From NCBI GenBank assembly GCA_910583985.1, contig CAJTYA010000007.1:1-64000 (forward strand): a DNA stretch of 64,000 bases, written 5' to 3'. This document shows positions 27,599 through 36,642 of this stretch, piece after piece (position 1 is the first letter of the stretch; every line of letters begins with the position of its first letter). The translations under genes and the position numbers were made by a program. The notes under the pieces were generated by a model. That model was not told the origin of the DNA and made no database searches. It was given only the letters and a program-made list of their open reading frames with translations. The stretch is from an uncultured Alistipes sp. Lineage in GTDB: Bacteria; Bacteroidota; Bacteroidia; Bacteroidales; Rikenellaceae.

Positions 27599-28675
27599 AT
27601 GAAGAAAACACTCCTCTCCCTTCTGCTGGCGCTCTGCGCATGGAGCGCCCACGCACAGAAAACCGAGCCGCTCACACTCGAAGACAGCGCCTCGTGGTGC
27701 ATGGTGTTGCTGCCCGACCCGCAGAGCTACATTAAATTCGACTACAACCACCCCGTCTTCGAGCTGATGATGCAATGGATCAGGCACAACCGCGACCGGC
27801 TCGACATCCGTCTGGTGCTCTGCACGGGCGATCTGGTGGAACAGAACAACAGGATGACCGCTCCGGACGGCATCAACGGCAACCAGACCTCCCCGCAGCA
27901 ATGGAAAGCCGTGTCCCGCGCCTTCGGCATCCTCGACGACGCGGTTCCGTACATTCTCTGCACGGGCAACCACGACCACGGATACGAACGCGCCGAGAAC
28001 CGTTACAGCCAGCTGAACACGTACTTCCCGCCCGAAAGGAACGCGCTCAACGCCCGGATGCTCAAAGGCATGTTCAAAAACGAATCGGGCGTCGAAACGC
28101 TCGAAAACGCATGGTACGAATTCGATGCGCCGACCGGCGAGAAATACCTGATCGTGTCGCTGGAATTCGACGCGCGACGCGCCGTCGTGGAGGCCGCGCG
28201 GGAGCTCGTCGCCCGACCCGAATACGCCGACCGGCGAATCGTCTTCCTGACGCACGCCTACATGCGTTCCATGACGAGCGACAACAAACGCCTCGTCAAA
28301 AACAATTACGGCATCGAAGACAAGACGTGCGGCGAGGCGCTGTGGCGCGAACTGATCGAGCCCTGCCCCAACGCGTCGATGGTATTCTGCGGACACGTCG
28401 TGGGCGACATGAGCCACCGGGGCCACGTCGGGTTCCGGACCGACCCGAATGCCGCGGGACGCCCCGTCCACCAGATGGAGTTCAACGCCCAAGCCGAAGG
28501 CGGCGGATGGCACGGCAACGGCGGCGACGGCTGGCTGCGGGTGCTGGAGTTCAAGCCCGACGGCAAAACGGTGACCGTCCACACGTTCTCCCCGCTGTTC
28601 GGCATATCGCCTTCGACAGCCGACCTCGCCATCCGCAAGGAACCCTACGACCACTTCTCGTTCGAACTGTACTGA
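27599..28675 (+). CDS. secreted metallophosphoesterase
   Basis: A 358-residue calcineurin-like phosphoesterase with a signal peptide (MKKTLLSLLLALCAWSAHA). The metal ligands appear in order: LPDPQSY (block I, with Gln where many have His), CTGDLVEQN (block II), CTGNHDHG (block III), FLTHAYM and CGHVVGD (blocks IV and V). The family hydrolyses phosphomonoesters or diesters outside the cytoplasm; substrates of the Bacteroidetes type are mostly unknown. The ATG at 27599 directly opens the signal peptide. It stands alone, divergent from the esterase pair. Confidence 0.8.
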   Translation: MKKTLLSLLLALCAWSAHAQKTEPLTLEDSASWCMVLLPDPQSYIKFDYNHPVFELMMQWIRHNRDRLDIRLVLCTGDLVEQNNRMTAPDGINGNQTSPQQWKAVSRAFGILDDAVPYILCTGNHDHGYERAENRYSQLNTYFPPERNALNARMLKGMFKNESGVETLENAWYEFDAPTGEKYLIVSLEFDARRAVVEAARELVARPEYADRRIVFLTHAYMRSMTSDNKRLVKNNYGIEDKTCGEALWRELIEPCPNASMVFCGHVVGDMSHRGHVGFRTDPNAAGRPVHQMEFNAQAEGGGWHGNGGDGWLRVLEFKPDGKTVTVHTFSPLFGISPSTADLAIRKEPYDHFSFELY

Positions 28676-29170
28676 CGTCCCGAACCGCCCGAAAACAACA
28701 TAGGGCCGACGGTCCGATGCGGCGCCAAAGGGGCAATACCGACCGGAACAAAGGAGCTCAAGACGGGAGCGATGCCCGGACCGCAGCTCCCGCTGCGAAC
28801 CGAAACTGCGAATCCGCGAGAGGAGCGGTCGCCGGACCGTCGCATCGTCTTCTCCCGAACAGCGTCCGCACGAACATCCTCCCCCGTATTTCCGCGCGGA
28901 AGTCTCCGTGCGAAAAACGGGAGGAATATACGCGAAAACCGGGGAAAAACCGCGAAGAGCCGGGCCCGGAAAACGGCAAAGGTAGGGAAAGCTCCTGCGA
29001 CGGAGCGAAATCCGAACGCCGAAAATGTTTTTTCAACGCTCCCTCGAAGCGCACCGGCACCGGCGCAAAGCGCCTTCCGCCGTCGGTGCAAGGGACCGGA
29101 ACCGATTCCGGTTTTCCGTTGCCCCTTCGCTCCGCCCGGGAAAGGTGTCCGACATGCCCGGACCGCGACA
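28676..29170. other. spacer between convergent genes
   Basis: About 500 bp of GC-rich sequence with chance frames only; nothing recognised before the htpG terminator. Confidence 0.5.
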
Positions 29171-29207
29171 AAAGAGCGGGTGCCCCGTGAGGGGCATCCC
29201 GCTCTTT
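29171..29207 (-). terminator. terminator of htpG
   Basis: AAAGAGCGGG and GCCCC pair with GGGGC and CCCGCTCTTT around a GTGA loop, with a one-base bulge. Reading on the minus strand it ends in CTCTTTTG. It starts about 50 bp after the htpG stop. Confidence 0.75.
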
Positions 29208-29259
29208 GCGAATACGACGGACGGCTGTCTTTCCCGTCGTCCGCCGGTGCCGGACCGGA

Positions 29260-31317
29260 CTATTTGCCGATGAGTTCGACGCTGCGGCGGATGAACTCGG
29301 TGAGGCTTTCGCCTTTGAGCATGCCGTTGGCCAGCAGCGCCAGATCGACCACCTGCCGCACCAATTTGTTCTCCCTGCCGATTTCGGTCAGACGCGTCGT
29401 CCGCTCCCCGCGCAGCGAGGTCGCTTTTTCGTCGAGCTGCGTGCGCATTTTCTTTTCGTCCTCGGTAAGCTCGTCCTCTTTCTTGGCTTTGAGCACCTCG
29501 GCGAGATTGTTCTTCTCGGTCTCGGCCGCCTCGATCTTCGCGTTGACCGTTCCGAGCGAATCGCCATAGCTCTTTTCGACCTCGCCGAGAATTTCGGCCA
29601 CGAGCGGATGGTTGCCGTTGACAACCGCATTGAAACTGTCGGGCATCTGGCCGTAGAACTGCATGCCCGCGCCGCCCATCGCGGCCATGTCCTTCATCCG
29701 GCGCATGAACTCGTTCTGCGTGATGACCACCGGAGGCATCTGCTCGGACATCGGGGCGAAAGAGACGGTGTAGTGCGCCTTCTCGCCGGCGGGCAACTGC
29801 GATTCGAAAACCGGACGCAACAAGTCCTGCTGCACGGTGCTGAGCGCCATTTTCAGCTCCTCGTCCTTCTCGATGAGCCGGTCGACCACGTCGGCATCCA
29901 CGCGGACGAAGCGCGTACCCTGATGCTTGTTTTCGAACCATCCGATGAAATGCCCGTCGAGCTGGCCGTCCATCGACAGCACGTCGTACCCCTTGGCCTT
30001 GGCTGCTTCGACGAAGGCGTTCTGTCCCACGGCATCGGTCGTATAAAGGTAGATCACGTTCCCGTGGCGGTCCGTCTGGTTCTCCTTGACCTTCGCGGCG
30101 TATTCGTCGAGCGTGAAGTAGGCGCCCTCGATATTTTTGAGCAGCGTGAAACCGGCCGCCTTTTCGGCGAACTTCTCGTCGGTGACGATGCCGTACTGGA
30201 TGAAAATCTTCAGATCGTCCCACTTGGTCTGGAACTCTTCGCGGTGCTGCGCGAAAAGTTCGCCCAGACGGTCGGCCACCTTGCGGGTGATGTAACCCGA
30301 AATCTTCTTGACGTTCGAATCGCTCTGGAGATAGCTTCTCGACACGTTCAGCGGAATATCCGGCGAGTCGATGACGCCGTGCAGCAGCGTGAGGAATTCC
30401 GGTACGATACCTTCGACCGAATCGGTGACGAACACCTGATTCGAGTAGAGCTGTATCTTGTTCTTCTGGATTTCGAAATTGTTGCGGATCTTCGGGAAGT
30501 AGAGAATCCCCGTCAGGTTGAACGGATAGTCGATGTTCAGATGGATATGGAACAGCGGGTCCTCGGCCATCGGATAGAGCGTCCGGTAGAACTCCATGTA
30601 CTCTTCGAGCGTGATGTCGGTCGGCTTTTTGGTCCAGAGCGGATCGGTGGCGTTGACGATGTCGTCCTCGTCCGTATCGACATACTTGCCGTCCTTCCAT
30701 TCCTGTTTCTTGCCGAAAGCGATGGGCACGGGCAGAAAGCTGCAATATTTTTTCAGAATCCCCCGGATGCGGTCCTTGTCGGCGAACTCCTTGCTCTCTT
30801 CGCTCAGGTGGAGGACGATGTCGGTTCCCCGGCTGCGTTCGGCCGAGGCCTCCTCCATCGTGTATTCGGGCGAGCCGTCGCAGCTCCAATGCATCGTCAC
30901 GGCTCCCTCGCGGAACGAACGGGTAATGATTTCCACCTTGTCGGCTACCATGAAAGCCGAATAGAATCCGAGCCCGAAGTGACCGATGATGGCCTGATTC
31001 TTATATTTTTCGAGAAACTCCTCGGCGCCCGAAAACGCGATCTGATTGATGTAGCGGTCGATCTCTTCGGCCGTCATGCCGATCCCGGCGTCCGAAACGG
31101 TCAGCGTCCGTTTTTCCGCATCGAGCGACACGCGGATCGTCGTATCGCCCGTTTCGCCCTTGAATTCGCCCGTAGAGGCATAGGTCCGGAGTTTTTGCGT
31201 CGCGTCCACCGCATTGGATACCAATTCGCGCAGAAAAATTTCGTGATCCGAATAGAGGAACTTCTTGATCACGGGGAAAATATTTTCGGTCGTTACGCCG
31301 ATTTTGCCGTTTTGCAT
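29260..31317 (-). CDS. htpG: molecular chaperone HtpG (Hsp90)
   Basis: A 685-residue Hsp90. The N-terminal GHKL ATPase has ELVSNAVDA (Asn and Asp for Mg-ATP), VSDAGIGMT and the lid region GHFGLGFYSAFMVADKVEI. The middle domain contains GIVPEFLTLLHGVIDSPDIP and SRSYLQSD, and the C-terminal dimerisation domain ends with LTEFIRRSVELIGK. The length suits the Bacteroidetes HtpG, which is longer than the E. coli protein. Hsp90 refolds and stabilises client proteins in the cytoplasm. The gene is single, and no promoter or heat-shock operator was identified in the 350-bp divergent gap. Confidence 0.97.
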   Translation of the reverse strand: MQNGKIGVTTENIFPVIKKFLYSDHEIFLRELVSNAVDATQKLRTYASTGEFKGETGDTTIRVSLDAEKRTLTVSDAGIGMTAEEIDRYINQIAFSGAEEFLEKYKNQAIIGHFGLGFYSAFMVADKVEIITRSFREGAVTMHWSCDGSPEYTMEEASAERSRGTDIVLHLSEESKEFADKDRIRGILKKYCSFLPVPIAFGKKQEWKDGKYVDTDEDDIVNATDPLWTKKPTDITLEEYMEFYRTLYPMAEDPLFHIHLNIDYPFNLTGILYFPKIRNNFEIQKNKIQLYSNQVFVTDSVEGIVPEFLTLLHGVIDSPDIPLNVSRSYLQSDSNVKKISGYITRKVADRLGELFAQHREEFQTKWDDLKIFIQYGIVTDEKFAEKAAGFTLLKNIEGAYFTLDEYAAKVKENQTDRHGNVIYLYTTDAVGQNAFVEAAKAKGYDVLSMDGQLDGHFIGWFENKHQGTRFVRVDADVVDRLIEKDEELKMALSTVQQDLLRPVFESQLPAGEKAHYTVSFAPMSEQMPPVVITQNEFMRRMKDMAAMGGAGMQFYGQMPDSFNAVVNGNHPLVAEILGEVEKSYGDSLGTVNAKIEAAETEKNNLAEVLKAKKEDELTEDEKKMRTQLDEKATSLRGERTTRLTEIGRENKLVRQVVDLALLANGMLKGESLTEFIRRSVELIGK

Positions 31318-31669
31318 AGTCGTTATGGTTTAAATTGTGTCGTACACGGTTTCCGAAGCGAGTATCAATTAGTATGCCACCGCACCGGGCATGACATTCT
31401 GTCAGAGCCGCACCGTCCGGATACTGCCAGAACAACCGTCGCCGGGCCCGGCGACTGACACGGTCCCGCATCCGTCTCCCCGGAAGCTCCCCCTGCCGCA
31501 CGAAAATTCGGCAGGAGAGTCTTCCCCCGTTTCGAAATTTTGCCTATCTTTACTCTGAAGCACTTATTATTTATCGTTTTCCCCGGCGACCGGTCGAACG
31601 GGCGGCGCAGGAAACGGCGGGAAAGGCGGACCCGCGAAACTTCGCCGGCAAATTAAATCACCCGACCTT
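31318..31669. other. divergent spacer
   Basis: No gene recognised. A plus-strand -7-like site TATCTTTA (31545-31552, one mismatch) may serve the following gene. Confidence 0.4.
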
Positions 31670-32125
31670 ATGAATACGTTATCGGACCGCGCCCTCCTCC
31701 CGGAGGAGAGGGCTCCCCGTCCCGGCGACGGGAATCTTCGCGACTTCTATCTCGAACTGGCCCGCAGGACATGCCTGCCTCCGGGCGATCCGGACAACCC
31801 CGCCGCATGGCTGTGGAGGCTCTACACCGATACGCGCAAAACGCTCAAACTGTTCACCGCGCTCGATACGCACACGGTAGCGGATCATCTGACATCCGTC
31901 CAACACGCATGCAGTTATTATCTGGTCCGCCACAACGTCCCGATGCAGGAACGCCTGCGGGTCATCGACACGCTTGCAGACTGGTCCTCGCTCTCGATGA
32001 ATCTCACGGGCCAGCGCCCCAGCATCGTCCGCATCAAGGAGGAGTGCGTCCGGCGGCTCAAAGACCTCAAGGACCTCCTCGGCGCAAGCGCCGCCTCGAA
32101 TCGAGAGGCGGGAAGCGAAATCTGA
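31670..32125 (+). CDS. hypothetical protein, cytoplasmic
   Basis: A 151-residue soluble protein without signal peptide or membrane segment. It has a predicted helical middle (NLRDFYLELARRTCLPPGD, WLWRLYTDTRKTLKLFTALD, YYLVRHNVPMQERLRVIDTL). I do not recognise a family. The composition and codon usage agree with the neighbouring genes, and a -7-like site lies about 120 bp upstream, so it is probably a real gene. It is convergent with the thioesterase gene. Confidence 0.55.
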   Translation: MNTLSDRALLPEERAPRPGDGNLRDFYLELARRTCLPPGDPDNPAAWLWRLYTDTRKTLKLFTALDTHTVADHLTSVQHACSYYLVRHNVPMQERLRVIDTLADWSSLSMNLTGQRPSIVRIKEECVRRLKDLKDLLGASAASNREAGSEI

Positions 32126-32375
32126 GCCGCCCCCTTCGCGACGGACAGCGGAAAAGCAAGCAAACGACGGCCGAAATGCGGACAGACTCTCCCTCAGAAA
32201 GAATGCGCCGGAAAACCGCGAATGCAGAGCATACGGGAAACGCATCGCTCGCACTCCTGCGAACGAAAATCGTCCGTGCCGGAAATGTTTTCCGACACGG
32301 ACGAAGCGTATAAACGAGGCGCAAAAAGGGCGGAACCCCTCTCCTTTCCCCGGACGATGCGAACCGACACTCCGG

Positions 32376-32789
32376 CTACTCCTGCGGGAAATAAGGCGCC
32401 AACAGATCGAGGAACCACTTCGGAGCGCGGCAGGCCTTGCGCGAGTCGCAGTGCATGAAAGCCAGCGTGACCGAGCCGGTGTTGATGCGGTCGCCGTTCT
32501 CGCGGAAAATTTCGTAATCGAAGCGCAGCCGGACTTTCGGCATTTCGGCCAGCGTCACGCGCACGGTGAGCAGATCGTCGTCGTAGGCAGGCGACAGGTA
32601 GCGGCTCTGTACGTCGAGCACGGGCAGCATGATGCCTTCGCGTTCCATCTCCCGGTACGTCGTACCGAATTCGCGCAGCATTTCGGTCCGCGCCACCTCG
32701 TAGAAGCGCACGTAATTGGAATGGTGCACGATGCCCATGCAGTCGGTCTCGTAATAACGGACCCTGATTTTAACGTCTCTGGTAATCAT
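32376..32789 (-). CDS. acyl-CoA thioesterase, YbgC/4HBT family
   Basis: A 137-residue single hotdog domain. The active-site block RVRYYETDCMGIVHHSNYVRF contains Asp16 and the following G-x-x-x-HHSNY pattern of 4-hydroxybenzoyl-CoA-type thioesterases, and VTLAFMHCDSRKACRAPKW lies near the C-terminus. It probably hydrolyses acyl-CoA or acyl-ACP thioesters in the cytoplasm. It follows guaB by 76 bp in the same direction, with a strong hairpin between and no room for a typical promoter, so partial read-through from guaB is likely. Confidence 0.85.
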   Translation of the reverse strand: MITRDVKIRVRYYETDCMGIVHHSNYVRFYEVARTEMLREFGTTYREMEREGIMLPVLDVQSRYLSPAYDDDLLTVRVTLAEMPKVRLRFDYEIFRENGDRINTGSVTLAFMHCDSRKACRAPKWFLDLLAPYFPQE

Positions 32790-32806
32790 AAATCCTCCGG
32801 CAATAC

Positions 32807-32837
32807 GCCGAGAGCACCTCTCCGGGGTGCTCTCGGC
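32807..32837 (-). terminator. hairpin between guaB and the thioesterase gene
   Basis: GCCGAGAGCACC pairs perfectly with GGTGCTCTCGGC around 7 nt. No T tract follows on the minus strand, so it may attenuate or protect mRNA and not fully terminate. Confidence 0.5.
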
Positions 32838-32865
32838 ATGATAGAAATCCGTTCGGAACGACGCC

Positions 32866-34338
32866 CTACTCGCCCCGGCTGTAGTTGGGTGCTTCGCGCG
32901 TGATGCTCACATCGTGCGGGTGGCTCTCCTGCATGCCCGAATTGGTGATGCGGATAAAACGGGCCTTCTTGAGCGTCTCGATGTCCTTGGCGCCGCAGTA
33001 TCCCATACCGGCCCTGAGGCCGCCGATCATCTGGTAAACCACTTCGGCCAACGTTCCCTTGTAGGGCACGCGGGCGGCGATACCTTCGGGCACCAGCTTC
33101 TTGACGTCGTCTTCGGTGTCCTGGAAATAACGGTCTTTCGATCCCTGCTGCATGGCTTCGAGCGATCCCATGCCGCGATAGGACTTGAACTTACGGCCGT
33201 TGTAGATGATCGTTTCGCCGGGCGATTCCTCTACGCCGGCCAGCAGCGAGCCGGCCATCACGGCATCGGCTCCGGCCGCCAGCGCCTTGACGATGTCGCC
33301 CGAATAGCGCAGGCCGCCGTCGGCGATGACGGGCACGCCCGAACCGGCGATCGCTTTCGAGACGTCGTAGATGGCCGAAAGCTGCGGAACGCCTACGCCG
33401 GCGATCACGCGGGTCGTACAGATCGAACCCGGTCCGATACCGACCTTCACGCCGTCGGCCCCGGCGTCGACCAGCATGCGGGCGGCCTCGCCGGTGGCGA
33501 TGTTGCCGACCACGACGTCCAGATCGGGATATTCCCTCTTGACTCTCTTGAGCATGTCGATCACGCCCTTGGAATGCCCGTGCGCCGTGTCGATGGCGAT
33601 GGCATCGACCTGCGCCTCGTACAGCGCGGCCACGCGTTCCATCGTGTTGAACGTGACGCCCACGCCGGCGGCCACTCTCAGACGGCCTTTGGCATCCTTG
33701 GCGGCATTGGGGTTGGCCTGTACCTTTGTAATGTCCTTATAGGTGAGCAGCCCGACCAGACGGCCTCTGTCGTCCACGACAGGCAGCTTTTCGATCTTGT
33801 TCTGAAGCAGGATGTCCGATGCGGTCTGCAGATCGGGATTGTGCGTGGTGATGAGGTTGTCCTTGGTCATCACCTCCTCGATGGGACGCGACATGTTGCG
33901 CTGGAAACGGAGGTCTCGGTTGGTCACGATCCCGATGAGAATGCCTTCGGCGGTCACGACGGGTATACCCCCGATGCGGTTCTCCTTCATCAACTGGAGC
34001 GCGTCGCCCACCGTATTGTCCTTGCCGATGGTGATCGGATCGTAGATCATGCCGTTCTCGGCGCGTTTCACCTTGCGGACCTGAGCGGCCTGTTCGGCGA
34101 TCGTCATGTTTTTGTGAATCACGCCGATACCGCCGGTCCGAGCCATAGCGATGGCCATAGCCGCCTCGGTCACGGTATCCATCGCAGCGGATACGACGGG
34201 CGTATGGAGCTGAACGTTGCGCGAAAAACGCGTGGCGGTGCTCACTTCGCGGGGAAGCACTTCCGAATAAGCCGGAATGAGAAGCACATCGTCAAAAGTC
34301 AAACCTTCGGTCTGGATTTTATCTTTGAGAAACGGCAT
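32866..34338 (-). CDS. guaB: IMP dehydrogenase
   Basis: A 490-residue enzyme of standard length. It has the TIM-barrel start GLTFDDVLLIPAYSEVLP, two CBS domains inserted at about residues 95-205, the DTAHGHSKGVIDML segment, the active-site loop GIGPGSICTTR with the catalytic Cys, and the flap region YRGMGSLEAM. It oxidises IMP to XMP with NAD+, the first committed step to GMP. It lies 70 bp downstream of the rex-ribF pair in the same direction. A CCGGCAA/TTGCCGG hairpin occupies that gap. Confidence 0.97.
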   Translation of the reverse strand: MPFLKDKIQTEGLTFDDVLLIPAYSEVLPREVSTATRFSRNVQLHTPVVSAAMDTVTEAAMAIAMARTGGIGVIHKNMTIAEQAAQVRKVKRAENGMIYDPITIGKDNTVGDALQLMKENRIGGIPVVTAEGILIGIVTNRDLRFQRNMSRPIEEVMTKDNLITTHNPDLQTASDILLQNKIEKLPVVDDRGRLVGLLTYKDITKVQANPNAAKDAKGRLRVAAGVGVTFNTMERVAALYEAQVDAIAIDTAHGHSKGVIDMLKRVKREYPDLDVVVGNIATGEAARMLVDAGADGVKVGIGPGSICTTRVIAGVGVPQLSAIYDVSKAIAGSGVPVIADGGLRYSGDIVKALAAGADAVMAGSLLAGVEESPGETIIYNGRKFKSYRGMGSLEAMQQGSKDRYFQDTEDDVKKLVPEGIAARVPYKGTLAEVVYQMIGGLRAGMGYCGAKDIETLKKARFIRITNSGMQESHPHDVSITREAPNYSRGE

Positions 34339-34408
34339 GGTTAGGTATATTTAAATTTGTGCGAAATTAGTAAATATCCGGCAAATTTCATCACATTGCC
34401 GGTTCTTT

Positions 34409-35203
34409 TTATATAAATTCGACAACGAGGTTCCCTTCGGGAAGTCCGTCTCCGCCCCAGAGACGCAGGCGACGGCCGGAAGCGATCTCCAGTTCGAAGT
34501 TCCGTCCGCCGTCCGGCTCCCCGCCCCAACCGACCGCCACGGGATAACGGCCCGGCGGAGGCAGCAGCTTGCACGGGTCGACGGGCGCCATGCGGCCCGA
34601 CGCATCGGCCCGGCCGGCCAGCGGATAAGGTGCCCCCAGACGGATGGCGGCCTCGGCCATCCGGCCCTCGGAGACCAGACGGCGCACGACCGTAGAGCTG
34701 ACATCGCGTCCGGCAGCCTGCCGGCACGGCATTTTCTCCAGAGCGAATCCCAACCGGCGGCTCGCCTCCGACAGCGCGGCATAGTCGCCCTCTTTGTCGC
34801 GCCCCAGCCGATGGTCGTACCCCGCCAGCAGCGTACCCATGCCCAGTCGCCCCACCAGATAGCGGGCGACGAACTCGTGCGAGGGTATGCGGCTGAATTC
34901 GGGCGTGAAACGCACGACGACGACGGCATCCGCTCCGGCGGCCTCCAGCAGAACCAGCTTTTCGGGAAGCGTACTGAGCAGCGGCACCGGCGCCCCGCCC
35001 AACACGGTGCGGGGATGGGGATCGAACGTCACGACCGCGCATTCGCCGTCGCGCTCCGCGGCGAGCTCCTTCATGCGGTCGAGTATGGCCCGGTGCCCCA
35101 CATGCACCCCGTCGAACGAACCGACCGTCACCACCGGACAGCGGAGCGTTCCCCGTTCGGGGAAACCGTAAAAGACGCGCATTCCGTTCCGTTTTCCGCT
35201 CAT
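34409..35203 (-). CDS. ribF: FAD synthetase-type protein with reduced flavokinase part
   Basis: A 264-residue protein. The N-terminal nucleotidyltransferase has GSFDGVHVGH (HxGH at residues 34-37), ECAVVTFDPHPRTVL and VSSTVVRRLVSEG from residue 168, the equivalent of the ISSTxIR motif. Bifunctional RibF proteins continue with a flavokinase domain carrying the G-x-PTAN motif. Here only about 75 residues follow and PTAN is missing (GRADASGRMAPVDPCKLL). FMN adenylylation is therefore well supported and riboflavin phosphorylation is doubtful. The ATG overlaps the rex stop codon (ATGA), so translation is coupled; a second ATG seven codons on is possible. Confidence 0.8.
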   Translation of the reverse strand: MSGKRNGMRVFYGFPERGTLRCPVVTVGSFDGVHVGHRAILDRMKELAAERDGECAVVTFDPHPRTVLGGAPVPLLSTLPEKLVLLEAAGADAVVVVRFTPEFSRIPSHEFVARYLVGRLGMGTLLAGYDHRLGRDKEGDYAALSEASRRLGFALEKMPCRQAAGRDVSSTVVRRLVSEGRMAEAAIRLGAPYPLAGRADASGRMAPVDPCKLLPPPGRYPVAVGWGGEPDGGRNFELEIASGRRLRLWGGDGLPEGNLVVEFI

Positions 35204-35850
35204 AGGTCTCCGTTCGACGAATCGGTGTTTTCCTCGGCCTCCTTGACGAAATAGGCGACCTTTTCGAGCAAGGTGGTGATGTCGTAGTTCTCGACGACGA
35301 TGCCGCGCGGGAAATTCAGCGGCATCGACGTGAAGTTGAGCACCCCTTTGATGCCCGCATTGATGATCGGCACGACCAGTTCCGAGGCGATGGACGTGGG
35401 CGAACAGAGAATCACGATCTTGATCTCGTGCCGCAGGGCCGCCTCCTCGAACGAGGCCATATCGTAACACGGTATGCCGTCGATGGCGTGCCCTGCCTTG
35501 GCCGGATCGACGTCGAACGAGGCGACGATGCGCAACTTCGCGCGGCGCCCGTTGAAATACTTGGTCAACGCCTGCCCCAGATTGCCCATGCCGATCACCC
35601 CGACGTTCACCTCGCCCGGCGCATCGAGGATGCGTCCGATAAATTCGACGAGCACGTCCACGTCGTAACCCTTTTTCGTGTCGCTCGAAAATCCGATCAG
35701 CATCAGATCGCGGCGCACCTGGACGGCCGTGATGCCGTGGATGCCGGCCAGCACGTGCGAAAAAATATGACGGATGCCCCGCTCGCGGCAGGCGAGCAGC
35801 GTCCGGCGGTATTCGCTCAGGCGTTCGATGGTCTTTTCGGGAATGTTCAT
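35200..35850 (-). CDS. rex: redox-sensing transcriptional repressor Rex
   Basis: A 216-residue regulator. Its N-terminal winged helix (TIERLSEYRRTL to TAVQVRRDLMLIGF) is followed by a Rossmann fold with GVIGMGNLGQAL and the dimer region. Rex binds DNA when NAD+ prevails and lets go when NADH rises, controlling fermentation and respiration genes. VRRDL in the recognition helix is well conserved. A -7 element sits 33 bp upstream of the start. ribF begins inside its stop codon, which ties flavin cofactor supply to the redox sensor's transcript. Confidence 0.93.
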   Translation of the reverse strand: MNIPEKTIERLSEYRRTLLACRERGIRHIFSHVLAGIHGITAVQVRRDLMLIGFSSDTKKGYDVDVLVEFIGRILDAPGEVNVGVIGMGNLGQALTKYFNGRRAKLRIVASFDVDPAKAGHAIDGIPCYDMASFEEAALRHEIKIVILCSPTSIASELVVPIINAGIKGVLNFTSMPLNFPRGIVVENYDITTLLEKVAYFVKEAEENTDSSNGDL

Positions 35851-35882
35851 CGGCAGATCCGTTTCGGGGTGTCTTATGCGTG

Positions 35883-35890
35883 CAAAGGTA
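35883..35890 (-). promoter_or_regulatory. -7 element of rex-ribF
   Basis: TACCTTTG on the minus strand, 33 bp before the rex start. The -33 half is weak. Confidence 0.6.
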
Positions 35891-35958
35891 ACATTTTTTT
35901 GCGACCGGGAGCGACAGGCTCCGGCCCCGGAGCGTTATGCGCATCCGGCGAAAATCGC

Positions 35959-35966
35959 TATCTTTA
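35959..35966 (+). promoter_or_regulatory. -7-like element of the HAD gene
   Basis: TATCTTTA, one mismatch to TAnnTTTG, 26 bp before the ATG at 35992. It lies back to back with the rex promoter. Confidence 0.45.
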
Positions 35967-35991
35967 CCGCGGAAAACACAAAGAAACGATT

Positions 35992-36642
35992 ATGATCGAA
36001 GGAGTAATTTTCGATATGGACGGCGTGCTGGTATTCAACCGCGACGCACACATCGAGGCGTTCGAAATCATCTGCGCGAAATACGGCGTCCCGTTCGACC
36101 GGGAAAAGTTCATGCCCTCGTTCGGCATGACCAACGACCTGATCCTCGAAAGGCTGATGCCCGAAGTGATCGCCCATACGGACTGGAGGCGGATCGCCCG
36201 CGAAAAAGAAGAAGTCTACCGGGAGATTTTCGAACGCACGATCGCACCGGCGCCGGGCCTCGTCGACTTCCTGCACGGTCTGCGCGACGCCGGACTCAAA
36301 ACCGCCGTCGGCTCGTCGGGCAACACGCCCAACGTCGAGTTCGTGCTGAACCGGTGTGGCATCGCCGACTGTTTCGACGCCATCGCCAACGGCGACATGA
36401 TCACGCACGGCAAACCCGACCCGGAAGTGTACCTGCTGGCGGCCGAAAAACTGGGGATCGACCCGGCCCGCTGTCTGGTGGCCGAGGACGCTCCGGTAGG
36501 CATACGGGCGGCACGCAGCGCCGGCATGAGTGTCGTGGCCGTAGCTTCGACGTTCCGCAGGGAAGACCTCGGCGACTACGACCTGCTGATCGACGATTTC
36601 ACGCAGATCACGCCCCGGAACGTGCTCGACCTGCAAGCATAG
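35992..36642 (+). CDS. HAD-superfamily phosphatase, beta-phosphoglucomutase type
   Basis: A 216-residue HAD hydrolase with all four motifs: FDMDGVL (motif I), VGSSGN (II), GKPDPEVY with the motif III Lys, and AEDAPVGIRAA (IV). The cap is the small helical C1 type, as in beta-phosphoglucomutase and sugar-phosphate phosphatases. The first motif FDMDGVLVFNRDAHIEAFE favours either activity; substrate unknown. The ATG at 35992 is the first after the promoter and starts directly before motif I. The gene diverges from rex. Confidence 0.85.
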   Translation: MIEGVIFDMDGVLVFNRDAHIEAFEIICAKYGVPFDREKFMPSFGMTNDLILERLMPEVIAHTDWRRIAREKEEVYREIFERTIAPAPGLVDFLHGLRDAGLKTAVGSSGNTPNVEFVLNRCGIADCFDAIANGDMITHGKPDPEVYLLAAEKLGIDPARCLVAEDAPVGIRAARSAGMSVVAVASTFRREDLGDYDLLIDDFTQITPRNVLDLQA

